A DNA stretch of 21,853 bases, from positions 1 through 21,853 of the forward strand of contig JASJQH010007070.1 of NCBI GenBank assembly GCA_040143965.1, read 5' to 3'. Below are positions 9,515 through 20,242 of the stretch, piece by piece. Under the pieces are notes generated by a model. The model searched no databases and was not told where the DNA came from. It saw nothing but the letters and a program-made list of their open reading frames with translations. A program made the translations under genes and the position numbers. The stretch comes from Basidiobolus ranarum. Its lineage: Eukaryota > Basidiobolomycota > Basidiobolomycetes > Basidiobolales. The first letter of the stretch is position 1, and the number at the start of each line of letters is the position of its first letter.

Positions 9515-9587
9515 ATGTGAGTATTCTTTAAGTATGAATTATTCAAACATAAACCAACTCAAATAACTGACTTGATATTTATCAAGG
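9515..9587 (+). other. Start codon of the P5A ATPase split by an intron (AT / G)
   Basis: A and T at 9515-9516 are followed by the donor GTGAGT. The 70-nt intron ends ATCAAG at 9586, and the next exon begins with G at 9587, so splicing makes ATG CTT GTT GCA. Unspliced RNA reads ATG TGA, a start followed at once by a stop. Exons 2 and 3 contain no in-frame ATG, and an in-frame TAG at 9491-9493 closes the frame upstream. Confidence 0.82.
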
Positions 9588-12500
9588 CTTGTTGCATCAA
9601 AGTCCATTTCGACTGCTGCTCTGTACACACCGCGGCCACGATTCTGGCACGCTTATGTATGGCCATTTTTGCCAGTCTATCCTGCTTGGTTATATATTTA
9701 TTTATTTAGATATGAAGAATATCTTGGATCTCAAGAATATACTTTTGTTTCAGTCATCGCGTTGCTTTCCGTTCACGCGCTTACTTTCTTAATTTGCCAA
9801 TGGAGCATCAACATTTACGCCCTGCTAACTTGCCAAAAGGTTCATAGTCTTAATCATATGCAATTATCTAAATCTGAACACTCGTTTATTTACATAATGC
9901 TTAACTACTAGGAATACGATCCTTTCCAGGCTAAACTCATCAAAATCACCCCTATCAAGTCTCGTGGCTCTAGCGCGCTATGCGATCTTATTACAAGTGA
10001 GGTAACTGAACAAGTGATATTCTTCACTTTTATGAACGTTTTTACTCATTTTTTCTTCTCATATCCAAAGGATAAACAATTATCATTTTTCTTTCAAAAG
10101 AAGAAGTACATTTTCTCTAAAGAGAGACAGTGTTTTGAGAGACTTCAATACCCATGTGAAAATCAACCTCCACTAGGAGTTTTTCAAAGCTCAAAAGGCT
10201 TAGAAAGCGAAGAAATGGTCAATGCTGGTTTGATCAAATACGGGCACAATCGATTTGATATTCCTTTACCTACTTTTCAGGAATTATTTGCTGAACACCT
10301 CGTTGCACCATTCTTTGTATTCCAATTGTTCTGCGTGGCACTTTGGTGTTTGGATGATTACTGGTACTATTCGTTGTTTACCTTGGTGATGTTGCTTGTT
10401 TTTGAATCTACTGTAGTGTTTCAACGTTTGAAAACTCTTAAAGAATTTCGCTCTTTATCCATGCAACCTTTCAAAATTCATGCTCGCCGTAATGGGAGAT
10501 GGATTGAAGTACAATCTGACGAGTTGATCCCCGGAGATCTCTGTTCTATTGTAAGATCAACCGAAGAGACTGCAGTTCCTTGTGACATGATTTTAGTGGA
10601 TGGCTCATGCATTGTGAATGAAGCTATGCTTTCCGGTGAATCCACTCCCTTGTTGAAAGAATCGATCTCTCTTCGTAATCCTGAAGATGTACTGGATATG
10701 GAGCTCACCGACAAGAACCATATGCTATTTGGTGGCACAAAGATACTACAGGTAACTCCTCCCTCCAACCTGGAGCTTAGTGCCCCAGATAACGGTTGTG
10801 TGGCCTACGTTTTGCGTACTGGATTCGGCTCTGCACAAGGAAAACTTGTTCGTACTATGATCTTTAGTACTGAGAGAGTTTCAGCCAATAATATGGAAGC
10901 ATTTATGTTCATTCTTTTCTTATTGATTTTCGCCATCGCTGCCTCTGCCTACGTATGGATTGAAGGTACCAAGAATGAGCTAAGAAAGAGATCCAAGCTA
11001 GTTTTGGATTGTATTTTGATTATTACCTCAGTCGTACCACCGGAACTACCTATGGAGCTGTCTTTAGCTGTCAATTCGTCTCTGGTTGCCTTGTCCAGGT
11101 ATGCTATTTTTTGCACAGAGCCATTCCGTATACCCTTCGCTGGTAAGGTTGATGTCTGCTGCTTTGACAAAACTGGCACCCTGACTGGCGAGAATCTAGT
11201 GGTTGAAGGAATTGCTGGCCTCGGAAAGGAACCCAAGAATCTATTAAACCCTAAAGCCGTTCCTGTTGACTCTATTTTGACTTTAGCTTGTGCTCATGCA
11301 CTAGTTCTATTGGAGGACGGTATAGTCGGAGACCCAATGGAAAAGGTTTCGTTGGATGCTATTGGGTGGGGTTTGGAACATGGAGATCGAGTTATTCCTA
11401 TAGGGCAGAAAGGCACTTCTTTACATATCCTTAGACGATTCCAATTCTCTTCAGCTTTAAAGCGTATGTCCACTATCTCTAAAGCCTCATCACCTGGAGG
11501 CAACAGCCGACAGTATTTCGTTGCTGTTAAAGGTGCTCCAGAAATTTTACAGAAGATGTACAAGCGCGTCCCTCAAGATTACGAAGATATTTACAAATAT
11601 TATAGTCGTCGTGGTAGTCGTGTTTTGGCGTTAGGTTGCAAGCGACTAACTACACACCAACTCAAAGAAGATCAAATCGCTCATGTTGAAAGAGATTTTA
11701 TCGAATCAGAACTCGAGTTTGCTGGCTTTCTTATCTTCCATTGCCCTCTGAAACCCGATTCTAAGAGAGCTGTTGCTATGTTAAATAATTCTTCCCATAG
11801 GGTCGTTATGATCACCGGTGATAACCCCCTTACAGCCTGTCATGTTGCAAGCGAATTAGATATCGTTGAGAAGGATGTGTTGATTTTAGATTCACCTGAA
11901 TCTGGTATTCTTAAATGGCACTCAATTGATGATCAGGTAGAAATTATGCTGGATGCAGAGAATCCCAAGTTTGACGTAGAGTTAGTAAAAAAATACGATA
12001 TGTGTTTGACCGGTACAGCGCTACAATACCTTGAAGGGAAAGAAGAGATATCCAAGTTTCTCAGATACGTCTGGGTTTACGCTCGAGTCTCTCCTGGTCA
12101 AAAAGAACTCATTCTAAACGGGCTCAAGCAAGCAGGATACGTAACTCTAATGTGTGGTGATGGAACAAATGATGTAGGTGCCTTAAAGCAAGCAGACATT
12201 GGTGTTGCTTTATTAGACGGTACTCCAGAAGACCTTGAGAAGATTGCTGCTAAAGCTCGTTTGGAACGCGCCAAACAAATTTACGAACAGCAAAAAAAGA
12301 TGGCAGAGAAATTCAACATGCCCCCACCACCACCACCAGCAGCTTTAACTCAAGCAATTCAACATGCTACCAACACCATCGAGAACCCTACCAATAGACC
12401 TAGACCAGTTGCAGGTAGAAATCCTCAAGAGCAAGTTGCCAATCTATCCGAGAAGCTTTTACAAGAATTGGATGACGAAGTACCTGTGTTGAAATTTGGT

Positions 12501-13326
12501 GACGCTTCCGTGGCCGCACCTTTCACCTCGAAGTTATCCTCCGTTATGTCTATTTGCAACATCATTCGCCAAGGTCGCTGTACATTGGTAGCCACTATTC
12601 AAATGTACAAGATTCTCGCTTTAAATTGCCTTATTTCTGCCTACAGTTTGAGTGTAATGTACTTGGATGGAGTGAAATTCGGTGATTATCAAGCAACTAT
12701 CTCTGGAGTTCTTATGTCCATCTGCTTTTTGTGCATTTCCCGCGCAAAACCACTGGAAGAGCTCTCTAAAGAGAGACCCCAAGCCAATATCTTCAACTTT
12801 TACATACTTTTATCGGTTCTGGGGCAATTCGCAGTTCATATCGTCTCCCTCGTTTATATTACGTATCTATCCAAGACATACGAAGAGTAAGTTAATCTTG
12901 ATGTAGTTCACCCATTTGAATAGAAAGCTAACATTCGTATCGAAATGAATTAGACAAAAGCCAGTCAACCTGGATGGTGATTTCGAACCCAATCTACTAA
13001 ATAGCGGAGTGTATTTGATTTACATTTCCATGCAAGTCTCCACTTTTGCTATTAATTATCAAGGCTATCCATTCCGTGAGAGCTTGAAAGACAATAAGAT
13101 GATGTACTATGGCTTGGTTACCGTTGGTGGAATTGCTGTTGTTGCAGCTACCGAATTTGTGGACGAATTGAACAGCTGGCTTCAATTGGTTCCGTTCCCA
13201 GTTCCTTTCAAGTTGAGAATGATTGTCACACTCTTCCTTGATTTCGGGTTATCTTATGTCATTGAGATAGTCACTAAGCATTTCTTTGCCAATAATTTAC
13301 CCAAAGATATCGTGAAGAGAGACTAA
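9515..13326 (+). CDS. SPF1: P5A-type ATPase, ER transmembrane helix dislocase (Spf1/ATP13A1), five exons
   Basis: Exons 9515-9516, 9587-9839, 9912-10001, 10071-12886 and 12954-13326 give 1177 residues, near yeast Spf1 (about 1215) and human ATP13A1 (about 1200). The N-terminus has membrane segments around YVWPFLPVYPAWLYIYL and FVSVIALLSVHALTFLI. Next come FDIPLPTFQELFAEH, the actuator motif LSGES (about 304), the P5A signature VVPPELPMEL (about 438), the phosphorylation motif DKTGT (Asp481), TGDNP (about 697), GDGTNDVGALKQADIG (about 811) and the C-terminal membrane helices. A Pro-rich insert (PPPPPP, about 870) lies in the loop before M5. Family members sit in the ER and use ATP to extract misplaced or wrongly oriented transmembrane helices, including mitochondrial tail anchors. 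All catalytic motifs are intact. The ATG is split by the first intron. Confidence 0.96.
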
Positions 13327-13415
13327 ACCAACCCTATTCTCCTACATAGATTTAGTGACCATCTTCGCTCCTCTATTTCTCCTTAAATGTTATTCACACT
13401 ACTACAATATTATTC

Positions 13416-13421
13416 AATAAA
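13416..13421 (+). terminator. Poly(A) signal after the P5A ATPase
   Basis: AATAAA 90 nt after the stop codon. Confidence 0.6.
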
Positions 13422-13437
13422 ACACAAAAAGGACACA

Positions 13438-13450
13438 ACCCTAACCCTAG
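13438..13450. repeat. Two telomere-like CCCTAA units (telo-box-like)
   Basis: AACCCTAACCCTA is two units of the common fungal telomere repeat, placed between a poly(A) site and the septin promoter. It may be chance, a relic, or a site for Tbf1-like factors. Confidence 0.4.
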
Positions 13451-13816
13451 CATGTCATTGTTCTACCATCAGCATCATCATCATAGGTACACTATTAAGG
13501 CATTAGCTCACAAATAATTGATAGTGAAATTAAGGGGTTTAGGAGCATATCTTAGGATTTACCTCTCTATGGGATTGCTGATTAAGAGGGGTTTAGTTAA
13601 AATCGATTGTTGATTGGTTCTTCGATTAAATTATCCCTTCCCCTTCTGCTCTATTGCTTACCATAGTTGGCTTGACAACCGCTTTCTACTTTTAGATAAC
13701 GTTGGTTTAGTTGCTGATAATTCATTCCCTCATCTTGTTACCTTCAATAATACATTTCACTGTTTATCGTTTGACATTCCTCTATCCCTACCTTCTCGTA
13801 GCGTTTGAAACTACAC

Positions 13817-15921
13817 ATGGCCCCTCTCACCGGTTAGTTCAACCACGTATATAATCCGGGTCTATTTGGGTGTGCTAATATTCGTTGGTTTATTTCTTAA
13901 CTCTTTAAACTTTTCTCTACTGTTTGAAATAGTGGACAATCTCACTAATGGCTCGTCCTCAGCTCCTAACGGACACAAAGTAAGTATAATCATCCAGTTG
14001 AATATGTCGAAACTATGTGCACTTTTCCCAAGCAGGAATTTTATCACACTTATGTTGTACTTTAATAACCGTTGAAATCTAGTCGCCCGTTAAGAAAGGA
14101 CTTCAAGGTTATGTTGGCTTTTCTAACCTTCCCAACCAAGTTCACAGACGCTCAGTAAAAGAGGGTTTCTATTTCACTTGCATGGTCGTTGGTACTGGAT
14201 TATTGTTTACATAGCATACATGATAGAAATATACTAAAATATCATTTCAGGAGAGTCTGGTTTGGGAAAATCTACCCTAGTGAATACTCTTTTCAATACT
14301 ACACTTTACCCACCAAAACAACAGTCCCCTTTACTAGAAGAATCCCCTAAAACTGTTGAAATTCAAGCCATCAGCGCAGGTAATAGAGAGTTCAAGATAA
14401 CATCAGTTAATGCTCATCCCATTATTGAATCGATTTTCTTCAACATCCAGATATCATTGAAAGTGATGTTAATCTGAGATTAACTGTAATTGATACTCCC
14501 GGGTTTGGTGATTACATCAATAACGAAGATAGGTATGTCAATGAAGTAGATTTCTCCTATTTCCCATTTACTGATCCGATTTTTCGCTGGATAGTTGGAG
14601 GCCTATCCTTGATAATATCGAGTCACGGTTTGATGCCTATTTGGAGCAAGAAAATCGAGTTAATCGTCACCGTATGGTAGATAATCGAGTTCATGCGTGT
14701 ATCTACTTCATCGCTCCTACTGGGCATGCGTAAGTGATATAGATTTGAGTGACAAAAAACTGGCTGTTCAATTCTTTGCCTTTCACCAACAGACTCAAAC
14801 CTCTCGATGTCGAATTCATGAAGCGTCTTCACACCAAAGTCAACCTAATCCCAGTGATTGCCAAATCGGATACTTTGACTGAAGAGGAGATTCAAGGGTT
14901 CAAACAAAGAGTAAATATTTCACGCAGCTATCAGAGGTATCAATCAGTAACTTACTATAAATTTAGATTCTCTCCGATATTCAACATCATGGAATTGATA
15001 TTTTCAAACCTTCACCTTACGCTAATGATGATCCGGAAACCATTGCGCAGAACCAAGAAGTAGTGGTATGTTTATCCGGATACTTCTTCTTTCAACTTCA
15101 ACACGGTATTAATACTTCTGAGCAATAGAATAAAATCCCCTTCGCTATTGTTGGTAGCGATAAAGAAGTAGAGGTCGACGGTAAGTTGGTTCGTGGACGT
15201 AAATATCCTTGGGGCGTCATAGAAGGTAATCATATATCTCCATTACGAAATTCACCACGCATTGGATTAAAGCGAGTTCTTTTCATTAGTCGATAATGAG
15301 GAGCATTGTGATTTTATCAAACTTCGTCAGATGCTCATCAGGTATGGTTCAATCTACATTATTCCTATTTTAAAATCTAACTCTGGTCTGTAATAGAACT
15401 CATATGGAAGAACTTAAGGAACACAGCAGTGCCCTGATTTATGAGAATTATCGTGCTTCAAAGCTTCAAGCATTGGGTATCGAACAAGACCCATCAGTCT
15501 TTAGAGAAGTCAAGTAAGCCACGTCTCATAGTTCTTTTAGCGTTAATTCCAGATCGTACCTAATGGATCGTTCAAGTCCCCTAGCCAAGATGGAGGAGGA
15601 GCGTAAGATACATGAAAATAAGATGGCCAAGATGGAGGCTGAAATGAAAATGGTGTTCCAACAAAAGGTTCAAGAAAAGGAGATCAAATTAAAGCAAACT
15701 GAGGATGAGGTAGATAGTACTTGAGGGAATTTCCCATGCATATTCGACACGGATTAACTTTGAATTTCATTTCGTAGCTCTACAACCGCCACAAGGAAAT
15801 GAAAGAAGCTTTGGAAAAGCAACGCTATGAATTAGAACAGAAGAAGAAGAAACTTGAGGCCAGTGAACGACCTGGTACCCCAGAGAAGAGTAAAAAGAAG
15901 ACATTTGGATTTAAAAATTAA
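13817..15921 (+). CDS. CDC3: Septin, Cdc3/AspB type, thirteen exons
   Basis: Exons: 13817-13832, 13933-13979, 14083-14191, 14251-14379, 14451-14532, 14595-14729, 14793-14910, 14967-15065, 15129-15225, 15290-15341, 15397-15513, 15553-15709 and 15778-15921, giving 433 residues. It shows the septin start [17 protein letters not shown], the P-loop GESGLGKST (58-66), DTPGFGD (115-121), the G4 motif AKSD (196-199, usually AKAD) and the septin unique element from [10 protein letters not shown] to EEHCDF and [13 protein letters not shown] long charged helix follows ([20 protein letters not shown], then [10 protein letters not shown]), a coiled coil as in Cdc3/AspB, which also share the spacing and the [12 protein letters not shown] block. 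Septins form GTP-binding hetero-oligomeric filaments at division and branching sites. Introns are 39 to 103 nt; intron 11 is the 39-nt one. Confidence 0.95.
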
Positions 15922-16203
15922 ACAATGGTGGTTTATGTTCACCTCGATATCGATGCTTCTATACACGAGTTTATATCTATTTAATTCCTTTTTATTTCCA
16001 TCGAAATCTTTGTTGGGGCAAGTAAAGCTCTGCTCTAACTCTTTCATTGCCAGATTCTCACTAATCCCTTGTTAACATGATTAACTGTGGAGAGATCGAA
16101 TTCAATAGCACTTACAACCCCTACTTTTCTCCATTCGTCTCTATTTTTAACTACATAATCACTTTTTTAGCACCTACGGGTTTGTTACTCTGTTAAGAGG
16201 ATA

Positions 16204-16209
16204 AATAAA
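16204..16209 (+). terminator. Poly(A) signal after the septin gene
   Basis: AATAAA about 280 nt after the stop. No nearer perfect hexamer was noticed, so the 3' UTR may be long. Confidence 0.45.
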
Positions 16210-16274
16210 GTTTATAAATGACTCAATGTTACTTGTCAAAGCTCATCTTCTATCGCGTGTTACTCACTCTGCAG

Positions 16275-16354
16275 AAAACTATTTCAACTCAGCATTATCC
16301 TTATCTACTTATTAAAAACTATTTCAACTCAGCATGATCCTTATCTACTTATTA
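16275..16354. repeat. 40-bp tandem duplication, one mismatch
   Basis: Units 16275-16314 and 16315-16354 are identical except for T versus G at 16296/16336. The near identity implies a recent local duplication. It lies outside coding sequence. Confidence 0.95.
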
Positions 16355-16551
16355 TAGTTATCGAGTAATGGCTGCTAATTTGGATTTCAATGGACTGCTT
16401 AACATCTTTAGCTTACCAATGGCTATGAAGAATGTTTTTAGGCGATTTTGTATTGAAATGGCAAATTAAAGGTTACCTGAGTCGTTTTTTGACTTGATTT
16501 AGACTTCGTCAAACGATCTCAAATGAATTTCAAGTATAATTCAGATTAATA

Positions 16552-16557
16552 TTTATT
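16552..16557 (-). terminator. Poly(A) signal of the NRPS gene
   Basis: TTTATT on the plus strand is AATAAA on the minus strand, about 70 nt past the NRPS stop. Confidence 0.5.
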
Positions 16558-16628
16558 AGTTATTGAGAGTGTTTAATTTGGTTCACTTTGAATGCGGCTT
16601 TATATTTACAACATAATATCCATCTGTT

Positions 16629-19600
16629 CTATTGAAGTAAGGGTTGTAATTTTTGAGCCAAGGCTTCCACATGGGGATCAAGAACAAATGAGTAGTGATG
16701 TCCGGGTACTTTGATGATCTCAATCTCTTTGGCATCCAAGATTGAAAACAACTCTGCCCAAACAAGCTGTGGATCAGGTGCCATGATATGCTTTTCAGTA
16801 GCTCGAAAAACCGTCACTTTTCCGGGATAGTGCTGTAGCTTATAGCTGTAAGTAGCCCTGAGAGTACCTACTAAAACGTCAATAATCCTTCGATCCTTGG
16901 AACTATCTGCGTCACCAGAAAAAACCCCCACTTGTCTGGATTTTTTTACTATATATGAAAGTTGCTCCTCTATGGAGAGATTCTCCAGTTCTTGTGGTTC
17001 TACTAGGTTATCGAACCCAAGCATTCCGCCATAAACCCGGGAGAGTACTCCCACGAGGTATTTATCATCAATAACCTTCCTTTGGTCGAGAATAATTGGT
17101 TTGTAGGAGTCCAAGATCGCTAGTAAACTAACTTCATGTCCTTGACGCATTAATTGTAGCGCAACTTCTAACGCTACCACTCCTCCAAATGACCATCCAC
17201 CTACTTGATATGGACCATCTGGTTGATGAGTGGTGATCACTTTGACATAAGCATGTGCCATATCTTCTACCGTTTCTAATGGAAGTTCTCCTTCGTTAAA
17301 TCCGGAAGCTTGGATTCCATAGAATGGATAATCTCCACCGAGATAACGAGATAAGCTTACATAACAGAGAACGTTCCCTCCTGCTGGGTGTACACAGTAG
17401 AATGGACGTTTTGTACCACCGGTTTGGATGGGCACAAGATTGGATTGAGTCACATTTCTATCCCCCTTTTTATCCTTCAAGAATTCGGATAAAGAAGCAA
17501 TAGTAGAGTAAGTTAGTAAAGTGGCTAAAGGTAGATCTATACTAAATTCCTTCTTGATTTCGGAAACAAGATTAATCGCAAGAATTGAATCACCACCTAT
17601 GTGGAAAAAATCATCATAAATACCAATGCACTTTTGCTTTAAAACTGAACTCATGATGGCTTGGAGTTCTTGTTGAAGTGCATTTTGAGGGGATACTCTC
17701 TGGCTATCTCGTTCGAAGCTAGACTCATCTGGGATTGGTAATTGTTTACGGTCTATTTTTCCGCTGGAGTTGAGTGGCATCTTAGATATAGTAACAATAC
17801 TGCTAGGAACCATATAGCTAGGTAAATACTGTGCCAAATGGCTACGCAGACGTTCTTTATCCAATTCAGTATCGGAATTTAAGGGGACCACATATGCCAC
17901 GAGTTGTGGAGATGAATGACTTTTTATCACAGTTGTCACGGCTTCTTTCACTTCGGGATGTTTACCAAGTATATGCTCGATCTCCCCTAGCTCAATACGA
18001 TACCCTTTGATCTTGACCTGATAATCCAAGCGATTTACATACTCAATCACTCCATCCAAACGAAAGCGAGCCAAGTCACCAGTTCTATATAACTTCCCAT
18101 TCTCTATTGAATATGGGTCAGGAATAAATTTTTCGGTAGTTAGATCCTCTTTGTTGAGATATCCTTTTGCAACGTTTACTCCTCCAATGTAGATTTCCCC
18201 TGACATCCCAACTGGAACTGGCTGTAAATGTTGATCTAACAGGTATATCTGCGTGTTAGCAATTGGTCTCCCAATGGGAACAGTTGTCTCTGAACTAGGT
18301 TGACATTCCCACCAAGTGACATCAATCGCAGCCTCCGTAGGTCCATATAAGTTGAATAATTGGCACTTCGTCTCTTGGAAGAATTTTGTTTGTAGATCAG
18401 TAGGTAACACCTCTCCACTGCATACTACCCGTTTTAAGCACTGGCACTTTTTCAAGTTCCCACTTTCAAGGAAGGCTCGAAGCATTGAGGGGACAAAATG
18501 AACGGTTGTAATATTTTCTGATATGATAAGTTCAGCAAGGTAGTCGGGATCTTTATGCCCTTCCGGCTTAGCTATGACTAAACTTGCTCCTATCATTAGA
18601 GGCCAGAAGAACTCCCAAATAGAAACATCAAAACCATACGGAGTTTTTTGCACTATAGCCTCTGTATCGTTGAGAGATAGTGCTTCTTGCATCCATAGCA
18701 GTCGGTTACAGATTCCACGATGTGTATTAATGACACCCTTAGGATTTCCAGTAGATCCAGAGGTGTAAAGAACGTAGGCTGGGCTTTCAGGTGACCCTTG
18801 TGTAGGTGGATCAAGGGTTGACAAGGTAGAAAGCTCTGAGCAATCCCCATTAAGGCAGATCGTAGTTACACCCGAAATATCAGAGATCAAATAGGTATAT
18901 TGAGTTTGAGTTAAAATAACGGGAACACGAGCATCCTTAAGTATGTATAGTACTCGCTCTGCTGGAAGCATCGGATCAATGGGCACGTAGGCACAGCCAC
19001 TCTTCAATATTCCCAGTAGAGCTATGACCATCTCGAAAGAGCGCTCCATACACACACCGACCATAGTCCCTGGTGATACTTTTAATGATAACAAGTAATG
19101 CGCAAGTTGATTTGAACGACCGTTCAGTTCGGTATAGGTGAATGATTCATTCAAGAACGTGACCGCTACTGAGTCTGGGGATTTTTGTACTTGTCTTTCA
19201 ATCCAACTATGAAGTGTACGGTTCAAGTCATATTGGCGTTTAGTTTGATTCCATTCAAAGAGGATCTGGTGCTTTTCTCGTTCGGAAAGTAGTGGAATTC
19301 GAGAAATTGATATGTCAATGTTAGTTGTGACTGCTTCTAGCACTGTACAAAAGTTCCTCAGTAGCTGGTGAATGCTAGCTTCTTCATACCTGCTTCGATT
19401 GTAAATACCCCGAAGTGTCATGGAGTTTTCTTGGTCAATGACCACCAAATTTAAACCAAACTTTGATAATTCAATGGGGTTATTCTCTCTCGTGAGCGAT
19501 ATTAGAGATGAATTCACGTTATACCTATTATAGAAGGACATGACAATTTGATGTATAGGAGAGTCAGTGACGTCACAGTTAGGAGGGTACTCCTCTGAAT

Positions 19601-20165
19601 ACAAATGGAATGGGTATTGCTGATGACTTTTAGCTTTTTCGATCCCATCATTGACTTCTAGAAGAAACTCTCGAAATGATTTATCAGCTGAGATGGCTTG
19701 TCGAATGGGAATGAGATTACTTGTGGACGTTTTAGGAGGTGGTGCTACATAAAGTGCCGTCAAAATGTCTTCCGAGTTAGTGTAACGATGTAAGAGTACT
19801 TGAAATGCCGCTAGCATCAACGGTGTCTTTGTGGCTCCAAATTGGCGAGAAACACTCTTCAGTTCAGATAATAAATCGTTGGGGACTAACACTTCAGGGT
19901 AATATGTATCGAGGTTAGTGGAAACTCTTGGTAGCTCTAGTACGGGTAAAGGCTGCTTTAACGTTGTACGCCAGAATAACTCGTCTTCGGAGGTATATGC
20001 ATTCTCAGCAGTTACTTTTCTTTCTGTATTTTCGTTGGACTGGACGGTTTTGCCACTTAATCTTTCAAAGTCAATATTGAAGGAGTTTAATTGTTGGTAA
20101 GCATAGCCATTGATAAAGGAAGATTGAGAGGTCATTGCTGAGTTCAGAAGAGGTTGATGTACCAT
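16629..20165 (-). CDS. EntF-like NRPS: partial C, serine-type A, T and TE domains
   Basis: One uninterrupted frame of 1178 residues, ATG at 20165, stop TAG. Residues about 58-300 match the C-terminal lobe of a condensation domain (FWRTTLKQPLPVLELP, LLHRYTNSEDIL), but the catalytic HHxxxDG lobe is absent. The A domain (about 310-835) has YTSGSTGNPKG, LYGPTEAAIDVTWW, YRTGDLARF and NSSGKIDRK. Its specificity residues read D-V-W-H-V-S-L-I-D-K, one change from known serine codes; the region closely resembles E. coli EntF. The T domain has GGDSI (Ser860). The thioesterase (about 955-1178) has GWSFGG (Ser992), Asp1018 and GHH (His1156/1157). EntF itself is C-A-T-TE, loads serine and cyclises enterobactin. 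The style is bacterial, and no introns are present although most neighbours have several. The product is probably siderophore-like or a small serine ester; this is inference. Confidence 0.93.
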   Translation of the reverse strand: MVHQPLLNSAMTSQSSFINGYAYQQLNSFNIDFERLSGKTVQSNENTERKVTAENAYTSEDELFWRTTLKQPLPVLELPRVSTNLDTYYPEVLVPNDLLSELKSVSRQFGATKTPLMLAAFQVLLHRYTNSEDILTALYVAPPPKTSTSNLIPIRQAISADKSFREFLLEVNDGIEKAKSHQQYPFHLYSEEYPPNCDVTDSPIHQIVMSFYNRYNVNSSLISLTRENNPIELSKFGLNLVVIDQENSMTLRGIYNRSRYEEASIHQLLRNFCTVLEAVTTNIDISISRIPLLSEREKHQILFEWNQTKRQYDLNRTLHSWIERQVQKSPDSVAVTFLNESFTYTELNGRSNQLAHYLLSLKVSPGTMVGVCMERSFEMVIALLGILKSGCAYVPIDPMLPAERVLYILKDARVPVILTQTQYTYLISDISGVTTICLNGDCSELSTLSTLDPPTQGSPESPAYVLYTSGSTGNPKGVINTHRGICNRLLWMQEALSLNDTEAIVQKTPYGFDVSIWEFFWPLMIGASLVIAKPEGHKDPDYLAELIISENITTVHFVPSMLRAFLESGNLKKCQCLKRVVCSGEVLPTDLQTKFFQETKCQLFNLYGPTEAAIDVTWWECQPSSETTVPIGRPIANTQIYLLDQHLQPVPVGMSGEIYIGGVNVAKGYLNKEDLTTEKFIPDPYSIENGKLYRTGDLARFRLDGVIEYVNRLDYQVKIKGYRIELGEIEHILGKHPEVKEAVTTVIKSHSSPQLVAYVVPLNSDTELDKERLRSHLAQYLPSYMVPSSIVTISKMPLNSSGKIDRKQLPIPDESSFERDSQRVSPQNALQQELQAIMSSVLKQKCIGIYDDFFHIGGDSILAINLVSEIKKEFSIDLPLATLLTYSTIASLSEFLKDKKGDRNVTQSNLVPIQTGGTKRPFYCVHPAGGNVLCYVSLSRYLGGDYPFYGIQASGFNEGELPLETVEDMAHAYVKVITTHQPDGPYQVGGWSFGGVVALEVALQLMRQGHEVSLLAILDSYKPIILDQRKVIDDKYLVGVLSRVYGGMLGFDNLVEPQELENLSIEEQLSYIVKKSRQVGVFSGDADSSKDRRIIDVLVGTLRATYSYKLQHYPGKVTVFRATEKHIMAPDPQLVWAELFSILDAKEIEIIKVPGHHYSFVLDPHVEALAQKLQPLLQ

Positions 20166-20242
20166 GCTTCAATGCTCAATACTTTTCACAGAAATTATTC
20201 CAATCGACTGCGTTGGTGTTACATCCCCCTGATTAATAACCT

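Larger units (their letters stand above)
13327..13816. other. Intergenic region between the P5A ATPase and septin genes
   Basis: Contains the poly(A) signal at 13416, two telomere-like units at 13438 and a CT-rich, AT-rich promoter region. An open frame at 13614-13808 begins with TTG, matches nothing and is ignored. Confidence 0.5.
15922..16628. other. Convergent intergenic region between septin and NRPS
   Basis: Holds the 3' UTRs of the two facing genes, with AATAAA at 16204 (plus) and its complement at 16552 (minus), and a 40-bp tandem duplication at 16275-16354. No gene was recognised. Confidence 0.55.

Noticed and set aside
10014-10070. Apparent N-terminal extension of the ATPase frame (FFTFMNVFTHFFFS)
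   Set aside because: It is the end of intron 3: a good acceptor ends at 10070 and upstream exons carry the conserved Spf1 N-terminus.
13614-13808. 64-codon frame just upstream of the septin
   Set aside because: It has a TTG start, no family resemblance and AT/CT-rich promoter-like composition.
14380-14450. Continuous reading through septin intron 4 ([13 protein letters not shown])
   Set aside because: The segment interrupts the conserved ISA-DI junction and ends out of frame with DTPGFGD; GTAATA and CCAG sites remove it exactly.
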